A stretch of 64,000 nucleotides of DNA from Oxytricha trifallax (taxonomy: Eukaryota > Ciliophora > Spirotrichea > Sporadotrichida > Oxytrichidae). Numbering within the stretch: the first letter of the stretch is position 1; each line of letters starts with the position of its first letter. Shown here one piece after another: positions 1 through 10,190 of the stretch. Where the stretch lies: the NCBI GenBank assembly GCA_000711775.1, contig ARYC01001151.1:1-64000 (forward strand), read 5' to 3'. A model generated the notes under the pieces. It was not told where the DNA came from and made no database searches. It saw only the letters and a program-made list of their open reading frames with translations. Made by a program: the position numbers and the translations under genes.

Positions 1-398
1 AAAAAAAACCAGTGTTTAAATCTATAAAACAAATGGTAGAAAAAAATCAATAATAATATAACCAAACTTAAGATCAGACATATCAATATAGCAGATAGAG
101 TTGTCGTTAAGCAAGATAAACTTTAGAAGTCTCCCACTTGATCCAAAAGTGCATTTTAAGTGATTAAATTAAATAAATTTACCATTAATTGCACATTAAA
201 ACAAATTTATTTCAACAAGCCCTTCAATTCCCTACAAATTAAAGCACTCATAAACCACATTAGGGGTTTTGAGGCTTAGAGTGTTTTGACTCTTAAGAAA
301 TAAGAGGATTTTATTCAGTTCATAAAATTGCATAATTCTCATTATTTGAAAACTTACTCATATTTACGACTGTCGAAAACACATTATGTGCTATTAAC
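1..398. other. Intergenic/IES-like stretch with an old TBE right-end relic
   Basis: AT-rich and without a recognisable gene. Positions about 220-275 resemble the right terminal repeat of the TBE-C subfamily (compare 22340-22406): a run matching the 'ccctacaaat..aaagcact..ataaacc' block, followed by a degenerate GGGGTTTTG end. No transposase sequence lies next to it, so it is read as a solo end left after deletion. Confidence rests on this one alignment by eye. Confidence 0.4.
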
Positions 399-600
399 AT
401 GAGCTATGAAAAATTCAAGACTAATTTTATTGAAACTGCTCAATTTTTCAAAGGTGATTTCAAGTTAGATATCACCTCAAATGTATGTGTTTAAATAGAG
501 GAATCTGATTCAAAACTAAGTTTCTTTTCTTGCTAAAATATAATTGCTAGTTTGAAAAAACTAAATTAAAATTTTAATTATATTCTTAGAGAAAATCCTT
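399..600 (+). CDS. N-terminal coding segment (MDS) of an unknown host gene
   Basis: From the ATG at 399 the frame runs about 65 codons with no TGA and only a few TAA/TAG (glutamine) codons. It begins MSYEKFKTNFIETAQFFKG and reads like soluble protein with mixed charged and hydrophobic residues. I do not recognise a family. After about 550 the sequence turns AT-only, and element X begins near 632. Further plus-strand coding islands lie beyond X at 14755-15060, so this may be the first macronuclear-destined segment of a gene whose other segments lie there. That link is inference. Segment ends and pointers cannot be fixed without the somatic chromosome. Confidence 0.4.
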
Positions 601-1385
601 TAATAATACTCTATTCTTAATATAAATAAAATAGAAAAAAAAGTAAATTTTTTTAATTAATTAAAACAATTTAATTATTTTAAGTTTGACACTTAAGATT
701 TCGTTTGTATTCAAACACTAATAGTTGAATGATGTCAAGATGATCAAAATTCAACTGAAATGCTTGATATTTAAGCAAAAAACCTAAATCTATAGAGTGA
801 GTCTCTATTTTAGTAACCAGCTGTAATTTTTAATGTCCAACATTTAAAATGATTAGCAGTCATTTAAATATATGATTAAATTCTATCGATTAATGTAGGA
901 ATCTAGTAATTTGTAGAGTACCCGTTACTTGATTAGTATTTTGTGAAGTTAGGGATCCGATCGTATTCTTAATGTTTTAAAACCCCCCACCTCACAAACC
1001 TTCAACTCCTGATCGACTCTTTGAGCACAAAATTGAAAAGCTTTACTGGAAGAGCTAATATGACCATTTGAATGAGCGAAAATGAAAAAGGATTTTTGAT
1101 TTCGATATTTGATTTGTTTAAATTTAAACTTAAAGTGTGATATGTAATATAAAGCTTTTAATCAAGCAATTAAACGATTTAAACTGCTGTTTGTGTATGT
1201 ATTCAAACCCCAAAACCCTTTCAGTAGTTTGATTGAGTTTTTGATTGATAAAAGTAGACTATTAGTGCATTCTTTATTAGGGTTTTATTAGGGTTCATGT
1301 AGGGGTTTAATGTTTAAATATTAGTATTTTAAGTGAGTATAATAAGCGAGTTTTTAAAATATTTCACACAAAAATAAGCTAAGAG

Positions 1386-2798
1386 TCATGTGGCAGTTCT
1401 CTGAATTTTATCTTTCTAAGTTGATGCTTGATTATTTCTATTTTTTGTTAATTCTCTTAACTAGGCTTAATAATAGTTTAGTATGCAAGTTCTCTGAGAC
1501 CTCCATTTATTTTATTTTATCGAGATATTGTTTGATTCTCTGCTTAGAATCTCTCTCACCCCTGCAGCTAAAGTAATCGTTTCTTGGCATGTCGCTCTCT
1601 ATTATTATTACTGCTAGAGCCCAGATATCCCATTAAGTGTCTCCATCTCTCCAATACTCTCTTTCTGAGAAATATCCAGGAGTGCCGTATACATTTCCTT
1701 ATGCAGAGGCTTGCACTCTTCGAGCTCTGTTGAATTCAATAATATAAACTCTAAGAGGCTGAAAGTTCATCATGATGTTCTCTGGCTTTAAGTCTCTATG
1801 AACATAACCTAGCTTGTGAAGCTCTTCAATCCCTTCAACTATCTGCTATACTATCTAGCTTATTTATCTCTGACATCTATTCTCAGATAAGAATTCTCTG
1901 TAAGTCATTTCAAGTAAGGGAAGCCTGAAGGATACATGATCTTTACAAAGAAAAATAGCATCAAGCTAGATGATATGCCTGCACTCATTTAACTTTGCCA
2001 TTTAAAGAGCGTAATACTCATTAGCAAATTCCATTTGGAACTTGTCATCAGCAAGGAAGTAATTGAAAGGATATATCTTATAAGCATATTAGTCATCAGT
2101 AATGACTCTCTTCTCTATTTTATCTTCAAGAGTGAGGTAGCTTTCTAGGCAAGAATCTAAGTCAATAATTTTTAATATGGGAATCTTCATTGCCTCTATT
2201 TTAACCATGATTTTATTGATTTCAGAGACTGGAAAGTTCTTGACTGCTTTCTTCATTTTAACTTACTTCTAGACTTCAACTCTAAGAGACTCCACTGGAT
2301 TTCTTGATCTTCTCATTTAGAGGAATCTATTCCCTGTAGGTTCATGAATAAAGACAAAATTTTAATTATGCTTTTTCTTTAAGTGAACTTTGAGATCTCT
2401 AGCATGAGAATATGGCTTCTCACAGAACTCACAGACATACTTACTATCTTTATTTTAATGCTAGAGGTATAGCCTAGGCTTATCGTTGTTTATATCTCTC
2501 AAGTGTCTCTTGTAAGTTGACTAGTAAGGGAAAACTTTATTGCATTCTTTGCATTTATAGTCTACATTGATTGATAAAGCTTAATGTTCAATGGCGGGTT
2601 GTTCAACCTTCTCTTCAATATTGATAACCTCTTTTTTATTTATTTTTCAATCCCAAAGGTTGACAAATCAAAAGTGTCTTAAATAGGCTTTTTCTAAGTG
2701 CAAGGTTCTCTAGTCTCTATTTTTCTTGGTTGCTGGAGTGATAATTTTTATTGATTTTACCCAAGTAATCCCGCTCTTCTCAAAAGGATATCGCTCAT
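1386..2798 (-). pseudogene. TBE-A zinc-finger/protein-kinase gene (57-kDa type), frameshifted
   Basis: Read on minus from the ATG at 2798 with TAA/TAG as Gln. After an N-terminal leader come two C2H2-type fingers (CKECNKVF.., then CEFCEKPYSHARDLKVHLKKKH), a linker, then a kinase lobe: HRDLKPEN catalytic loop, an I/D-E/F-NRA motif where kinases have DFG, GTPGYF before the P+1 loop, and WDIWALAV (the DxW helix F motif). It ends at a TGA in the conserved 'cacatgact' block at 1386. Length is about 470 codons, as in the TBE 57-kDa ORF. At least one frame change lies before the first finger, so this copy is probably inactive. The role of this protein in TBE biology is unknown. Confidence 0.85.
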
Positions 2799-2818
2799 TT
2801 TAGTTTGTTGATATATTT

Positions 2819-2845
2819 TATAATAATAATAATAATAATAATAAA
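2819..2845 (+). repeat. (TAA)n microsatellite
   Basis: About eight TAA units directly upstream of the TBE-A zinc-finger/kinase start. TBE-E has only two or three units at the same place, so the run expanded after the copies separated. Confidence 0.8.
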
Positions 2846-2849
2846 TTCT

Positions 2850-3193
2850 ACCGAGATAAACTATAATATTCGATTATAAGAAACTCTGGTAGATTCTCGG
2901 CTGAGTTAAGAAAATAAATTTTCATAAATTTGTGTATTTTGACATATTTTATGAGAATTTTATAAGTTTTAGTAAATTAAAATACTCCTAATGAAGTTTT
3001 GTTTCTCTATGAGGTCCTCCAAATCAAGTTTGAACTTAATTTTGAGGACCTCCTAATATAATTAAACATTATTAGGAGCAATTGAATGGAAATAGATTGA
3101 TAAAAATGGAAATCAATCTTTGAAACTTGGAGCAAGTTTTTCAAAGCTTCTCCTCATATCTTTTCAAGGTTGACCTCCAGTAGGTCTTCCCTA
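2850..3193. promoter_or_regulatory. TBE spacer between divergent genes, with nested inverted repeats
   Basis: Lies between the divergent starts of the zinc-finger/kinase gene (minus) and the 22-kDa-type gene (plus). It contains the inverted words CTCCTAAT and ATTAGGAG and the partly palindromic AGGTCCTCC / GGAGGACCTCC, arranged symmetrically. The same arrangement recurs in TBE-E (28880-29200), TBE-G (44740-44850) and TBE-H (48340-48560), so it is conserved. A shared promoter or a protein-binding region is a reasonable inference; no promoter motif is identified. Confidence 0.5.
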
Positions 3194-3200
3194 TTTAGTA

Positions 3201-5114
3201 AACCCCATAACCCCTAAACCCCATGATGCAAAATTGAGTAATTTATTTGAGTAGGATTTAGTAAGTTCATACATTAAGTTATAAAGTAAGTAGCCAAATA
3301 TTAATATTTTCTTTTATCAAAATAAAGCTTCATAGAAATTTTTTCATACAAAAAATAGTGTCCAAGAATCTGAACAACCTTTACTGTGTCATTATGGGAA
3401 TTATATCTCCCAATTATCTAGTTTAACTCTTATTCAGAAATTAATTTCTATACATTAATACTTTATTGTGCCATAGTCTGGCTTACCGATTACTATAAAC
3501 CATTCTGGTTATCTTGGTTATTAGGTTACACCATATATTATTTTATATCAGCTTTTTCGATGCTCGTTAACCTACTACTCATTTGCCTTATATTATTTTT
3601 TATGATATCATAGTTGTTGTTCACTTGCTTTAAATGCTCTGTACAAATTGCGTTTACTTGCTCTATTATACTTTTACTATTTAATTACATTTCTTTTTGT
3701 TTCTCTTCGTTCATTTTTTAAGATTGCCCCTTCTAATTATCAAGCTTGTTAACTTGCCAGCTTAAATTTTCGCTTTAAATTTGATTTTTATTCAATAATT
3801 TTTTTCAAACTGTTGTATTTCTCTGTAAATTTTTTCACAAAGTTTCTTGGGATGCTACCCCGATCGTAGGTGATAAAGTTTTTATGTCTTATACCAAAAC
3901 TGAAAAAGCATTTTGTATTTCATCTTTTCCATCAGCTATTAGTTGTTGAATAACTTCAAAATCAATAAGGTCGACTTTATTTTACAAATCCTGTAATTAG
4001 TCACTGTTTTCTAAATTCTTTTCATTTATCTTTTCGGGGGGGGGGGGAAGTTTCCTGCCCCCAACATTAAATTTTATGTTTTTTGCAATAATTTTAATAG
4101 AAACAAATAAATTTCAATTTCAATAACCATAACCATGTAATATACAGCATTTATTATTATTTAATTTTCAAGGTACATAATTATTCTTTATCAAATTATA
4201 TATTATTAACAAGGCTAAATAAGTGTTTTTTATTCATAATTAATGTAATTTTTATTAAATTTTAAATTCATTATCAAGGTAAAAATGATATTTTAAGCTA
4301 AATTTAAAAAAAATTACATCATAATTGATGATAAAGATTCTTTGAAAATTATAAAAATTACATATTTTATGTATGGGGCAGGAAACTACCTTTTTGGGGG
4401 CAGGAAACTTCCCCCCTTGGGTGCATATAAAATTTTGGGGCAGGAAACTTCCCCCCAACTTTTCATTCAATTTGCTGTCTAATATTTCTGGGAGTTGAGT
4501 AAACAATTATTGTTTGAGTTCTGCCATTGCATCATTAGTAAGTCCAGTGAATTTTTTACTAATTACTCGCTCTATTTAATTAAATTCTGGGAAAGTAGAG
4601 TCTTACTCAGTTTCAAAATCTTCAGAGCTTGTAATCACCTATTATGAATCTAATGATTGGAGGCCAGATTAAATATTTTTATCACTTTGAACTTTATCTG
4701 AAGAATTAACTGAATTAGAGTCTTTAGAATTATTTTTTGTTTTTTTTAACTTATTTTTTTGTCTTAAAATCTTTAGACTTATTTCTTAATACTTTATTTT
4801 ATGGGAGTATTTTTTTAACTTTCACTTTTTCTGGAATTAAGAGTAGTGATGAGCCAGTTCCTATAGACTTGTAATACTTCCTTCTTAAAAAATTTTTAGA
4901 GTTATATTTTTACATCTTTGTAAGTTTTTTTCCCAAGTATGTATTATTATTTCAGATAGGAAAAAATCTTATTTTTTTGTTCTTCCATTTTAAGCTCTTC
5001 CTATTGTTCTTCGTTGAAGAACTCTGCAGTATAGTTAGATGCTTCTTGATCAGAGATAATTTATTAATTCTTTTGGTCTTTTTAGACCTTTTGTTTAATT
5101 TATTTTTTACTCAT
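3201..5114 (-). CDS. Large coiled-coil protein, unknown function, interrupted by a short inverted-repeat element
   Basis: From the ATG at 5114 on minus the frame is Gln-, Lys- and Glu-rich with many TAA/TAG codons. The middle and C-terminal parts show heptad-like helix (for example INEKNLENSDQLQDLQNKV and TEHLKQVNNNYDIIKNNI). The short element at 4036-4458 interrupts it; dropping that element plus one CTTTTC copy rejoins the frame (..KLNEK|INEKN..). One or two frame changes are seen (near 4740 and near 3800), so the gene is decayed or spliced in a way I cannot see. The 3' end is unclear: no TGA before the edge of the insertion. No catalytic domain recognised; a structural or DNA-bridging role would be a guess. 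Confidence 0.55.
4036..4458. mobile_element. Short inverted-repeat element (G-run/AAGTTTCCTGCCCC family), copy 1
   Basis: Starts with a G run followed by AAGTTTCCTGCCCC and ends with the inverse GGGGCAGGAAACTTCCCCCC. It is flanked by CTTTTC at 4030-4035 and 4459-4464. The right end holds two tandem copies of the terminal sequence. The interior matches copy 2 at 40624-41002 in opposite orientation. Too short to encode a transposase, so non-autonomous (MITE-like). Confidence 0.8.
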
Positions 5115-5819
5115 GCTTTTATTTTAAAAAGGTTAATTTTTCTCTGGCTTAAATAATATTTGTTGTTACTAATTTTGGCAACAATTATTTTAAGTAGTTG
5201 CATCTTGAGGAAGTTCTCATTGATTCTAGAATTTAAGTAATTTTAGTTCATTAACCCCTATTCTTATTTAATTTTAAATTACCTTTTAAAACTTTTTAAA
5301 AAGCATGTTTAAATCTAGATTAATTAAAAAGTATAACAAACTCTGGAAAATATAACAAACTCTAACAAATTAATAAAAATTATAATTAACAACAATAAAA
5401 GTTTGAATTTGAGCTTCCTTATTAAAATCTAATGTAAAGACTAAATAAGATGGTCTGAGTATGGTATCTCATGAACTGATTGATTCTAGGATTGCAAAGA
5501 TAGGGACCAAAAAAACATACTGTATCTAAAATTTATTTTCTTAAAAAAATTCATTTGTGTTCAAGAATTTGTGACTTTTGTATTATTATAGTCCTGGGAC
5601 TCTAATTTACTTCTAATAGTATTGAAGAAATTCTATTTGTAAAGAAGTAAGAACTTTAACTCTCATAAAATTTACTAAAACATTTAAGGGGTCTCAAAAT
5701 GAAAATAATCAAGACTTTTTTAGCTTATTTATATAAAAATTAATTAAAAATGTTTTTAGTTTGAAATTAATTAATTTTAGTTCAGTTATTTATAATTAAA
5801 TGAGCTTTAGTTATTCATT
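5115..5819. other. Gene-free stretch within the insertion
   Basis: AT-rich sequence between the start of the coiled-coil gene and the stop of the next minus-strand gene. No TGA-free frame of convincing composition on either strand; probably 5' and 3' flanks of those genes. Confidence 0.4.
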
Positions 5820-6665
5820 TCATATCATAAAATTAATATCCTATTAGAGAGGTATATTGTTAAGTGGGTTTCCTTCCTAGTCAATAACCCCTCCATCATG
5901 AAGGTGCATCACGAGCTATTTATAGTTTTGGAGGTCATCAATTTAATTCTTCATTTAACTTATCTCGTCCCTCACCCTTTTATTTTAGTCCATAATTTTC
6001 TATTTTGATTTTGATTGTGAGGGTGAGTTAAGTTTTGATTCTTCCTATTCTAATGGTCTTGACTTTCTTTTGGAATTTTGCTTTAATAGATGAGCCGACC
6101 TTCCCTTATTAACTAAAGTAACAATTTATCAAGTATGCACTTACCATTAAATGTGATTGAGTTATTTAAAGCTTCCGCGAATTGTGGTTTCATATGGAAA
6201 ATGCTATTTTATGAACAATTCAATCTAATTCTTCTTTACTCTTTAGCCTTTTGTATCATTTCATTTACCCCATCAGAGTCCAAATAAAGTAGAACATTTG
6301 TTATCCATTTTTTATCGAGATGAAGCCAATCACATTGATCTGCAAAAATCTCAGCAATGATGGTTTATTTTCAGCGTACTATATAAAATCATTCGCTGTG
6401 AGTCCCTCTATTTTTTTTTATGGGACAGCAGATACAATAACATCACATCTTTTCAAATACTACATAGTATTAAAAGCTATATTATTACCTCTTTTTCACC
6501 CCTTAAAAAACTTAAAAAAAAGTATATATTAAAGTATATATTTGAGCAGTTTATTTTTGGTAAATAGGCCCCTTCCTCTTGAGTTAAAAAGTCGTATAGT
6601 TCTTTTTTATTTCCAATCTTTGATTAGACTTAACTTACATGAATTCCCTGGAGATTATTTTCCAT
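5820..6665 (-). CDS. Unknown protein with a 32 bp intron, possibly a distant relative of the TBE 22-kDa protein
   Basis: Minus frame from ATG 6665 to TGA 5820-5822. A GT..AG intron at 6113-6144 (GTAAGTGCAT...TACTTTAG, 32 bp) joins two open exons in frame. Segments read well: KKELYDFLTQEEGAYLPK near the N-terminus, then LDKKWITNVLLYLDSDG and NEMIQKAKEQRR, and a basic, Gln-rich tail. TBE 22-kDa proteins have KEDLYRYL..GLFLPT and later FFFGVLGTLK..LNEVIQEAHKK in the same order and spacing, which suggests remote homology (inference by eye). Frame changes near 6360 and 6510 suggest decay. It is divergent from the plus-strand gene starting at 6935. Confidence 0.5.
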
Positions 6666-6934
6666 GTTTATACTTTTTCACAACTAAATATAATGATTCT
6701 GTTTTTATAAATAATAAGCTTATTAAATAGTAAAATAAATTTATTATAATAAACTATTAACTTTAATTAAATTTATAAGTGTTTTCAAAAACAACTGATT
6801 CTTCTATAGAGGAATACAATTGGGTAAAAAATTTAAAACTCTTTACCAAAAAATGGAATAAAACCTAAAACAGAGACTAACTTAACAAGATATTAGACAT
6901 TTTTATAATAAAAAAGGAGGGGGAATTAGTTATA
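6666..6934. promoter_or_regulatory. Divergent intergenic region of the insertion
   Basis: A 269 bp A/T-rich gap between two outward-facing starts (minus ATG 6665, plus ATG 6935). Its position makes a shared promoter likely; no specific motif can be named. A purine-rich run (AAAAAGGAGGGGGAA) lies about 20 bp before the plus-strand ATG. Confidence 0.35.
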
Positions 6935-8316
6935 ATGTCGAGCAAGACAGTTAATAGAGTAATGAAGTTGCCAGTGAGGGTTCAAGTTAATAGGAAATAA
7001 TACTAAGCAGGACATCAACTTTAATAGTAAATGGTCAAGAAACTCCAGATTGTAAGGCCTTAATTTGACTTACTCATTCAGAAGTTCTTGCCCTTGAACA
7101 AGAACTTTTAAATAAAATGAACCAAAATTTATAAATCTCAGTCATTCTTGATCCAAGAGAATGCTTAACTCATTTGCAAATGAAAATTCATTAGATAATG
7201 CGTTAACAAATGAATAAATTGTAGAAACTGAAAAAAAGCTTTAAAAATTTTTAGAACTAATGGGTAGCTAAAAATCGTAAAAATCATTAATTCCAATATC
7301 AAACATAAATCTTTAAGCTATGTTAGCGAGGGATTTTAATTAAACTTAAGAAGACTAATTTCATAATGAGGTAAGAATTTAAGCTTTTATTTTTATTGTT
7401 ATATATTCATAGTTTTTATTTAGAAAGCTTTCGATTAAACTAAATAAAAAAGAATAAGTAAAATCAATAAGAATAAATTGATAAAAAAAACTTTATTAAG
7501 ATTAGGGATGTTCGAAGACATAATTGATAAAGAGATTTAAGATGAGTATGTTTAAGCTCAATAAAATAATAAATTCAGAAAGTTTAGTAAAAGTGAACCC
7601 AAATCTTATAGATTTTCATAAAAGATTAACAATAGCATAGCAAATAGACTGGTTTATAAAAAAAGCTCAAAAGGAAAAGTTTTAAATAAAATCTGTTAAA
7701 TAAGTTCAGGAAGCTATCTATCAACTATAATAAGTCTAAGTTTCTTCTACAATAGTTCAATCTGCTCTTTATCAAAAAGAATATTAAACTCATTTTTAAA
7801 AAGACTTTAACTTTGGTTTTATAAATTTGCTTAACTTCAACAAACTAACTACAGTAAGTGAAATAATTTAAAATGAATGCTTTATTTAGTTTATTAAGTA
7901 AATGAAATTAAAATATTTTTTTTAAGTTCACATTAAAATCCTTAATAAGTTTTTACTTTAAAACTATTATGCGATATTTCATAAATAAAGTTATAAGCTT
8001 CACAAATATTTTCCATTTTTAGAAATAATTCTTAGTCTTTATTAAAATTTTACTTAAATAAATTCCTATACAATGATTAATTCTTTAGTTCTCAATTTAA
8101 TCAGTCTGAGAAAGTTTTCAATCTAAAGTTTTCATTGTGAGTATCTATAAATTATCAATAATTTAAGTAAAATATATGAATATATCTATCCTCTTAATAA
8201 TCTTTTTTCAAATTCTAGGAAACTTTCAAGTTTTATAAAGGATACTTTCACAAATATTTAAATGGCAAGAAAGGAAATTAGATATAGGGGAGATTTTAAT
8301 TATAAACTTTAATTAA
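6935..8316 (+). CDS. Unknown helical protein with one intron
   Basis: Starts at ATG 6935. An intron at 7371-7423 (GTAAGAATTT...TTTATTTAG, 53 bp) is supported because only that acceptor keeps the TGA-free frame on the far side. After it come lysine-rich helices (SKINKNKLIKKTLLRLG, then LTIAQQIDWFIKKAQKE, which could be a helix-turn-helix), and a long hydrophobic/aromatic C-terminal region. Frame shifts near 7110 and 7620 are needed, so it is decayed or has more introns. It precedes the MT-A70-like gene on the same strand. In the known ciliate MTA1 complex, MT-A70 proteins work with DNA-binding partners; whether this is such a partner is a guess I cannot support further. Confidence 0.45.
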
Positions 8317-8332
8317 TTATTGATTTTAGAAA

Positions 8333-10063
8333 ATGTCAAGTAAAAGACAAATCAAATAGAGAGAAAAAATCAAGCAAGGAAAGGATGGTAAATACAAATG
8401 CCCTCACTATAAAACCTGTAAAGAAAAGTAAAAAGTGAATTAAGCTATTTAAGAGCAAACATACAAAATTAATCAACAATTTGAATAAATGTATATTATA
8501 GATAATGAATGATTAAGTCTTAATTTCTTCGATTTTTAGTGATCTTGCACATCATAGTTCTAGAGAGATTGTCGATACTTCTTAGAGATCGGTGCTCATT
8601 GGAACTCTATTCTTACAGGCAAAAAATGTAGCTGATCAAATCGTTCTTAAGTTGCAATCTCAGGCACATCTCCATTTAAGTCAGCGATCTCAGTAATCAC
8701 TAAGGACGGCAAACCTCCATTTTCTTCTTTAAATTTTTAATTAGTTTGATGATTTTTATTAAATTAATTAGGTTGAGCTTTAATTAACAATTTTTAATAA
8801 AAAGTTAAATCAGACACTTTTAATTAAGTTTCTATATAAAGTAAAACGATTAAATTAATAATTATTCTGAAAGCATTAAAACTTAAAAAGTTTTAATCAA
8901 CCTAATTAATTTAATAAAAATCATCAAACTAATTAAAAATTTAAAGAAGAAAATGGAGGTTTGCCGTCCTTAGTGATTACTGAGATCGCTGACTTAAATG
9001 GAGATGTGCCTGAGATTGCAACTTAAGAACGATTTGATCAGCTACATTTTTTGCCTGTAAGAATAGAGTTCCAATGAGCACCGATCTCTAAGAAGTATCG
9101 ACAATCTCTCTAGAACTATGATGTGCAAGATCACTAAAAATCGAAGAAATTAAGACTTAATCATTCATTATCTATAATATACATTTATTCAAATTGTTGA
9201 TTAATTTTGTATGTTTGCTCTTAAATAGCTTAATTCGCTTTAAGGGCGAAACTAAGAATGCAGTATACATTCATGTAAGCAGAGATCACTAAAAATAAAG
9301 TCTAGTTATTCAGGCAATGAAACCATTCATGTGCAGTTGTTTTAAAAAATATTCTAGAAAAACTGATTTAGTTTGCCATCAACAATAAAAAAAACACAGT
9401 GATGCTGAAATTGAGGCTTTCGAAGTTGATGTTAGAGATAAGGAAGAATGGATTAAACTGAGGAATTGGGCTAAAGAAAAGTACAATGGATAATTATTTG
9501 ATGTTATAATGTCTGACCCGCCTCAACCAGATGCAAGTTAGGTTATGACTTGATGACGGATTAAGAGATAATGTCAGTGACAATTGATTTAGTTCAGGAT
9601 CGAGGCTTCGTATTTTTATTGACAACTAATGCAAAAAAAGAATTGTGTGAGACCTATTTAAAAGGAAGAGGATACAAAATTGTAGCAACAGTGAGTTGGT
9701 TCAAAACAGATAATGGACAAGACTTAATAAGTGGCATGGGAAGAGTATTTATGCATTCCAAAGAGGAGTGTGTTGTAGGCATGAAAGGTGACATGACTTA
9801 CTTGGAGAAAAGATTTAACTTTTAAGAGACTAAGAATGCATTTATTGATTTCATAAGATTAGGATCTTAAAAGCTAAAAATGATTTATGAAATTATAGAA
9901 GAATTTTGTCCCAGTGGGCACTTTTAAATGGATAAATATAAGGCCTGGTTGGGTTGGCTTTGGACTCGAATCTAAGAAGATGAATAATTTAGAGCATAAA
10001 TTATTTGTCAATTTGATAGTTAGCCCAAGTAGATGATAAGAATAATTAATTTCGGAAAGTTAA
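8333..10063 (+). pseudogene. Zinc-finger MT-A70-family methyltransferase-like gene, interrupted by a short inverted-repeat element
   Basis: ATG at 8333. The N-terminus has a C-P-H-Y..C finger-like start, then the element at 8431-9240. Beyond it a C2H2-like finger (FMCSCFKKYSRKTDLVCH) is followed by the methyltransferase core: FDVIMSDPPQ at about 9500-9525, where the family has DPPW, then QDRGFVFLLTTNAKKE, YKIVATVSWFKT, GRVFMHSKEECVVGMKG and a C-terminal EIIEEFCPSGHF. Order and spacing match MT-A70 N6-adenine methyltransferases (METTL3/MTA1 group). A frame change directly after the DPPQ motif, plus the lost Trp and the element, argue it is not active now. Such enzymes make N6-methyladenine in ciliate DNA or RNA; an element-borne copy could mark its own DNA, which is inference. 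Confidence 0.72.
8431..9240. mobile_element. Long-armed foldback element (AAGTGAATTAAG family), copy 1
   Basis: An inverted repeat with arms of about 380 bp around a short centre near 8830-8870. Termini read (AA)AAGTGAATTAAGC and the inverse GCTTAATTCGCTT, with TA on both sides (8429-8430, 9241-9242). Copy 2 lies at 39659-40466 with the same termini, length and TA flanks. TA targets fit a Tc1/mariner-mobilised MITE. It sits in the MT-A70-like gene. Confidence 0.8.
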
Positions 10064-10190
10064 TTACATTTAATTGTTTACTATAAATTCTAAAATTTTT
10101 AGTTTAGTAAGATTTTAATAAACTTAGAATGGATGTCCATTATTTTAAATTTCATTAACATTTCTAGAAAGAGGAAGCAAGATGGAGTCT

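Larger units (their letters stand above)
3201..10102. mobile_element. 6.9 kb gene-bearing insertion of unknown class inside TBE-A
   Basis: The flanks carry TTTAGTA at 3194-3200 and 10103-10109, and TBE-E shows the uninterrupted site at about 29195, so this is an insertion with a 7 bp target duplication. The left end is a degenerate telomere-like run (AACCCCATAACCCCTAAACC). The right end is plain A/T. I see no terminal inverted repeats and no transposase, integrase or reverse transcriptase inside. It carries four gene-like regions: a coiled-coil protein (minus), a 22-kDa-like protein (minus), a helical unknown protein (plus) and a zinc-finger MT-A70 protein (plus), the middle two divergent from a 270 bp gap. 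Two short inverted-repeat elements later landed in it. It could be a new transposon class or a cargo-bearing derivative of a known one. Confidence 0.7.

Noticed and set aside
3201-3240. True telomere or chromosome-fragmentation site
   Set aside because: The C-rich run is degenerate (ATAACCCC, TAAACCCC) and only about 30 bp; it sits exactly at a duplicated insertion boundary.
4255-4506. An 83-codon minus frame ending in the short G-run element
   Set aside because: It is the coiled-coil gene running into the inserted element; the C-terminal half is transposon sequence, so it is not a separate gene.
6320-6730. Two plus-strand frames of about 70 and 62 codons
   Set aside because: Opposite strand of the minus gene 5820-6665, whose frame has an intron and better composition.
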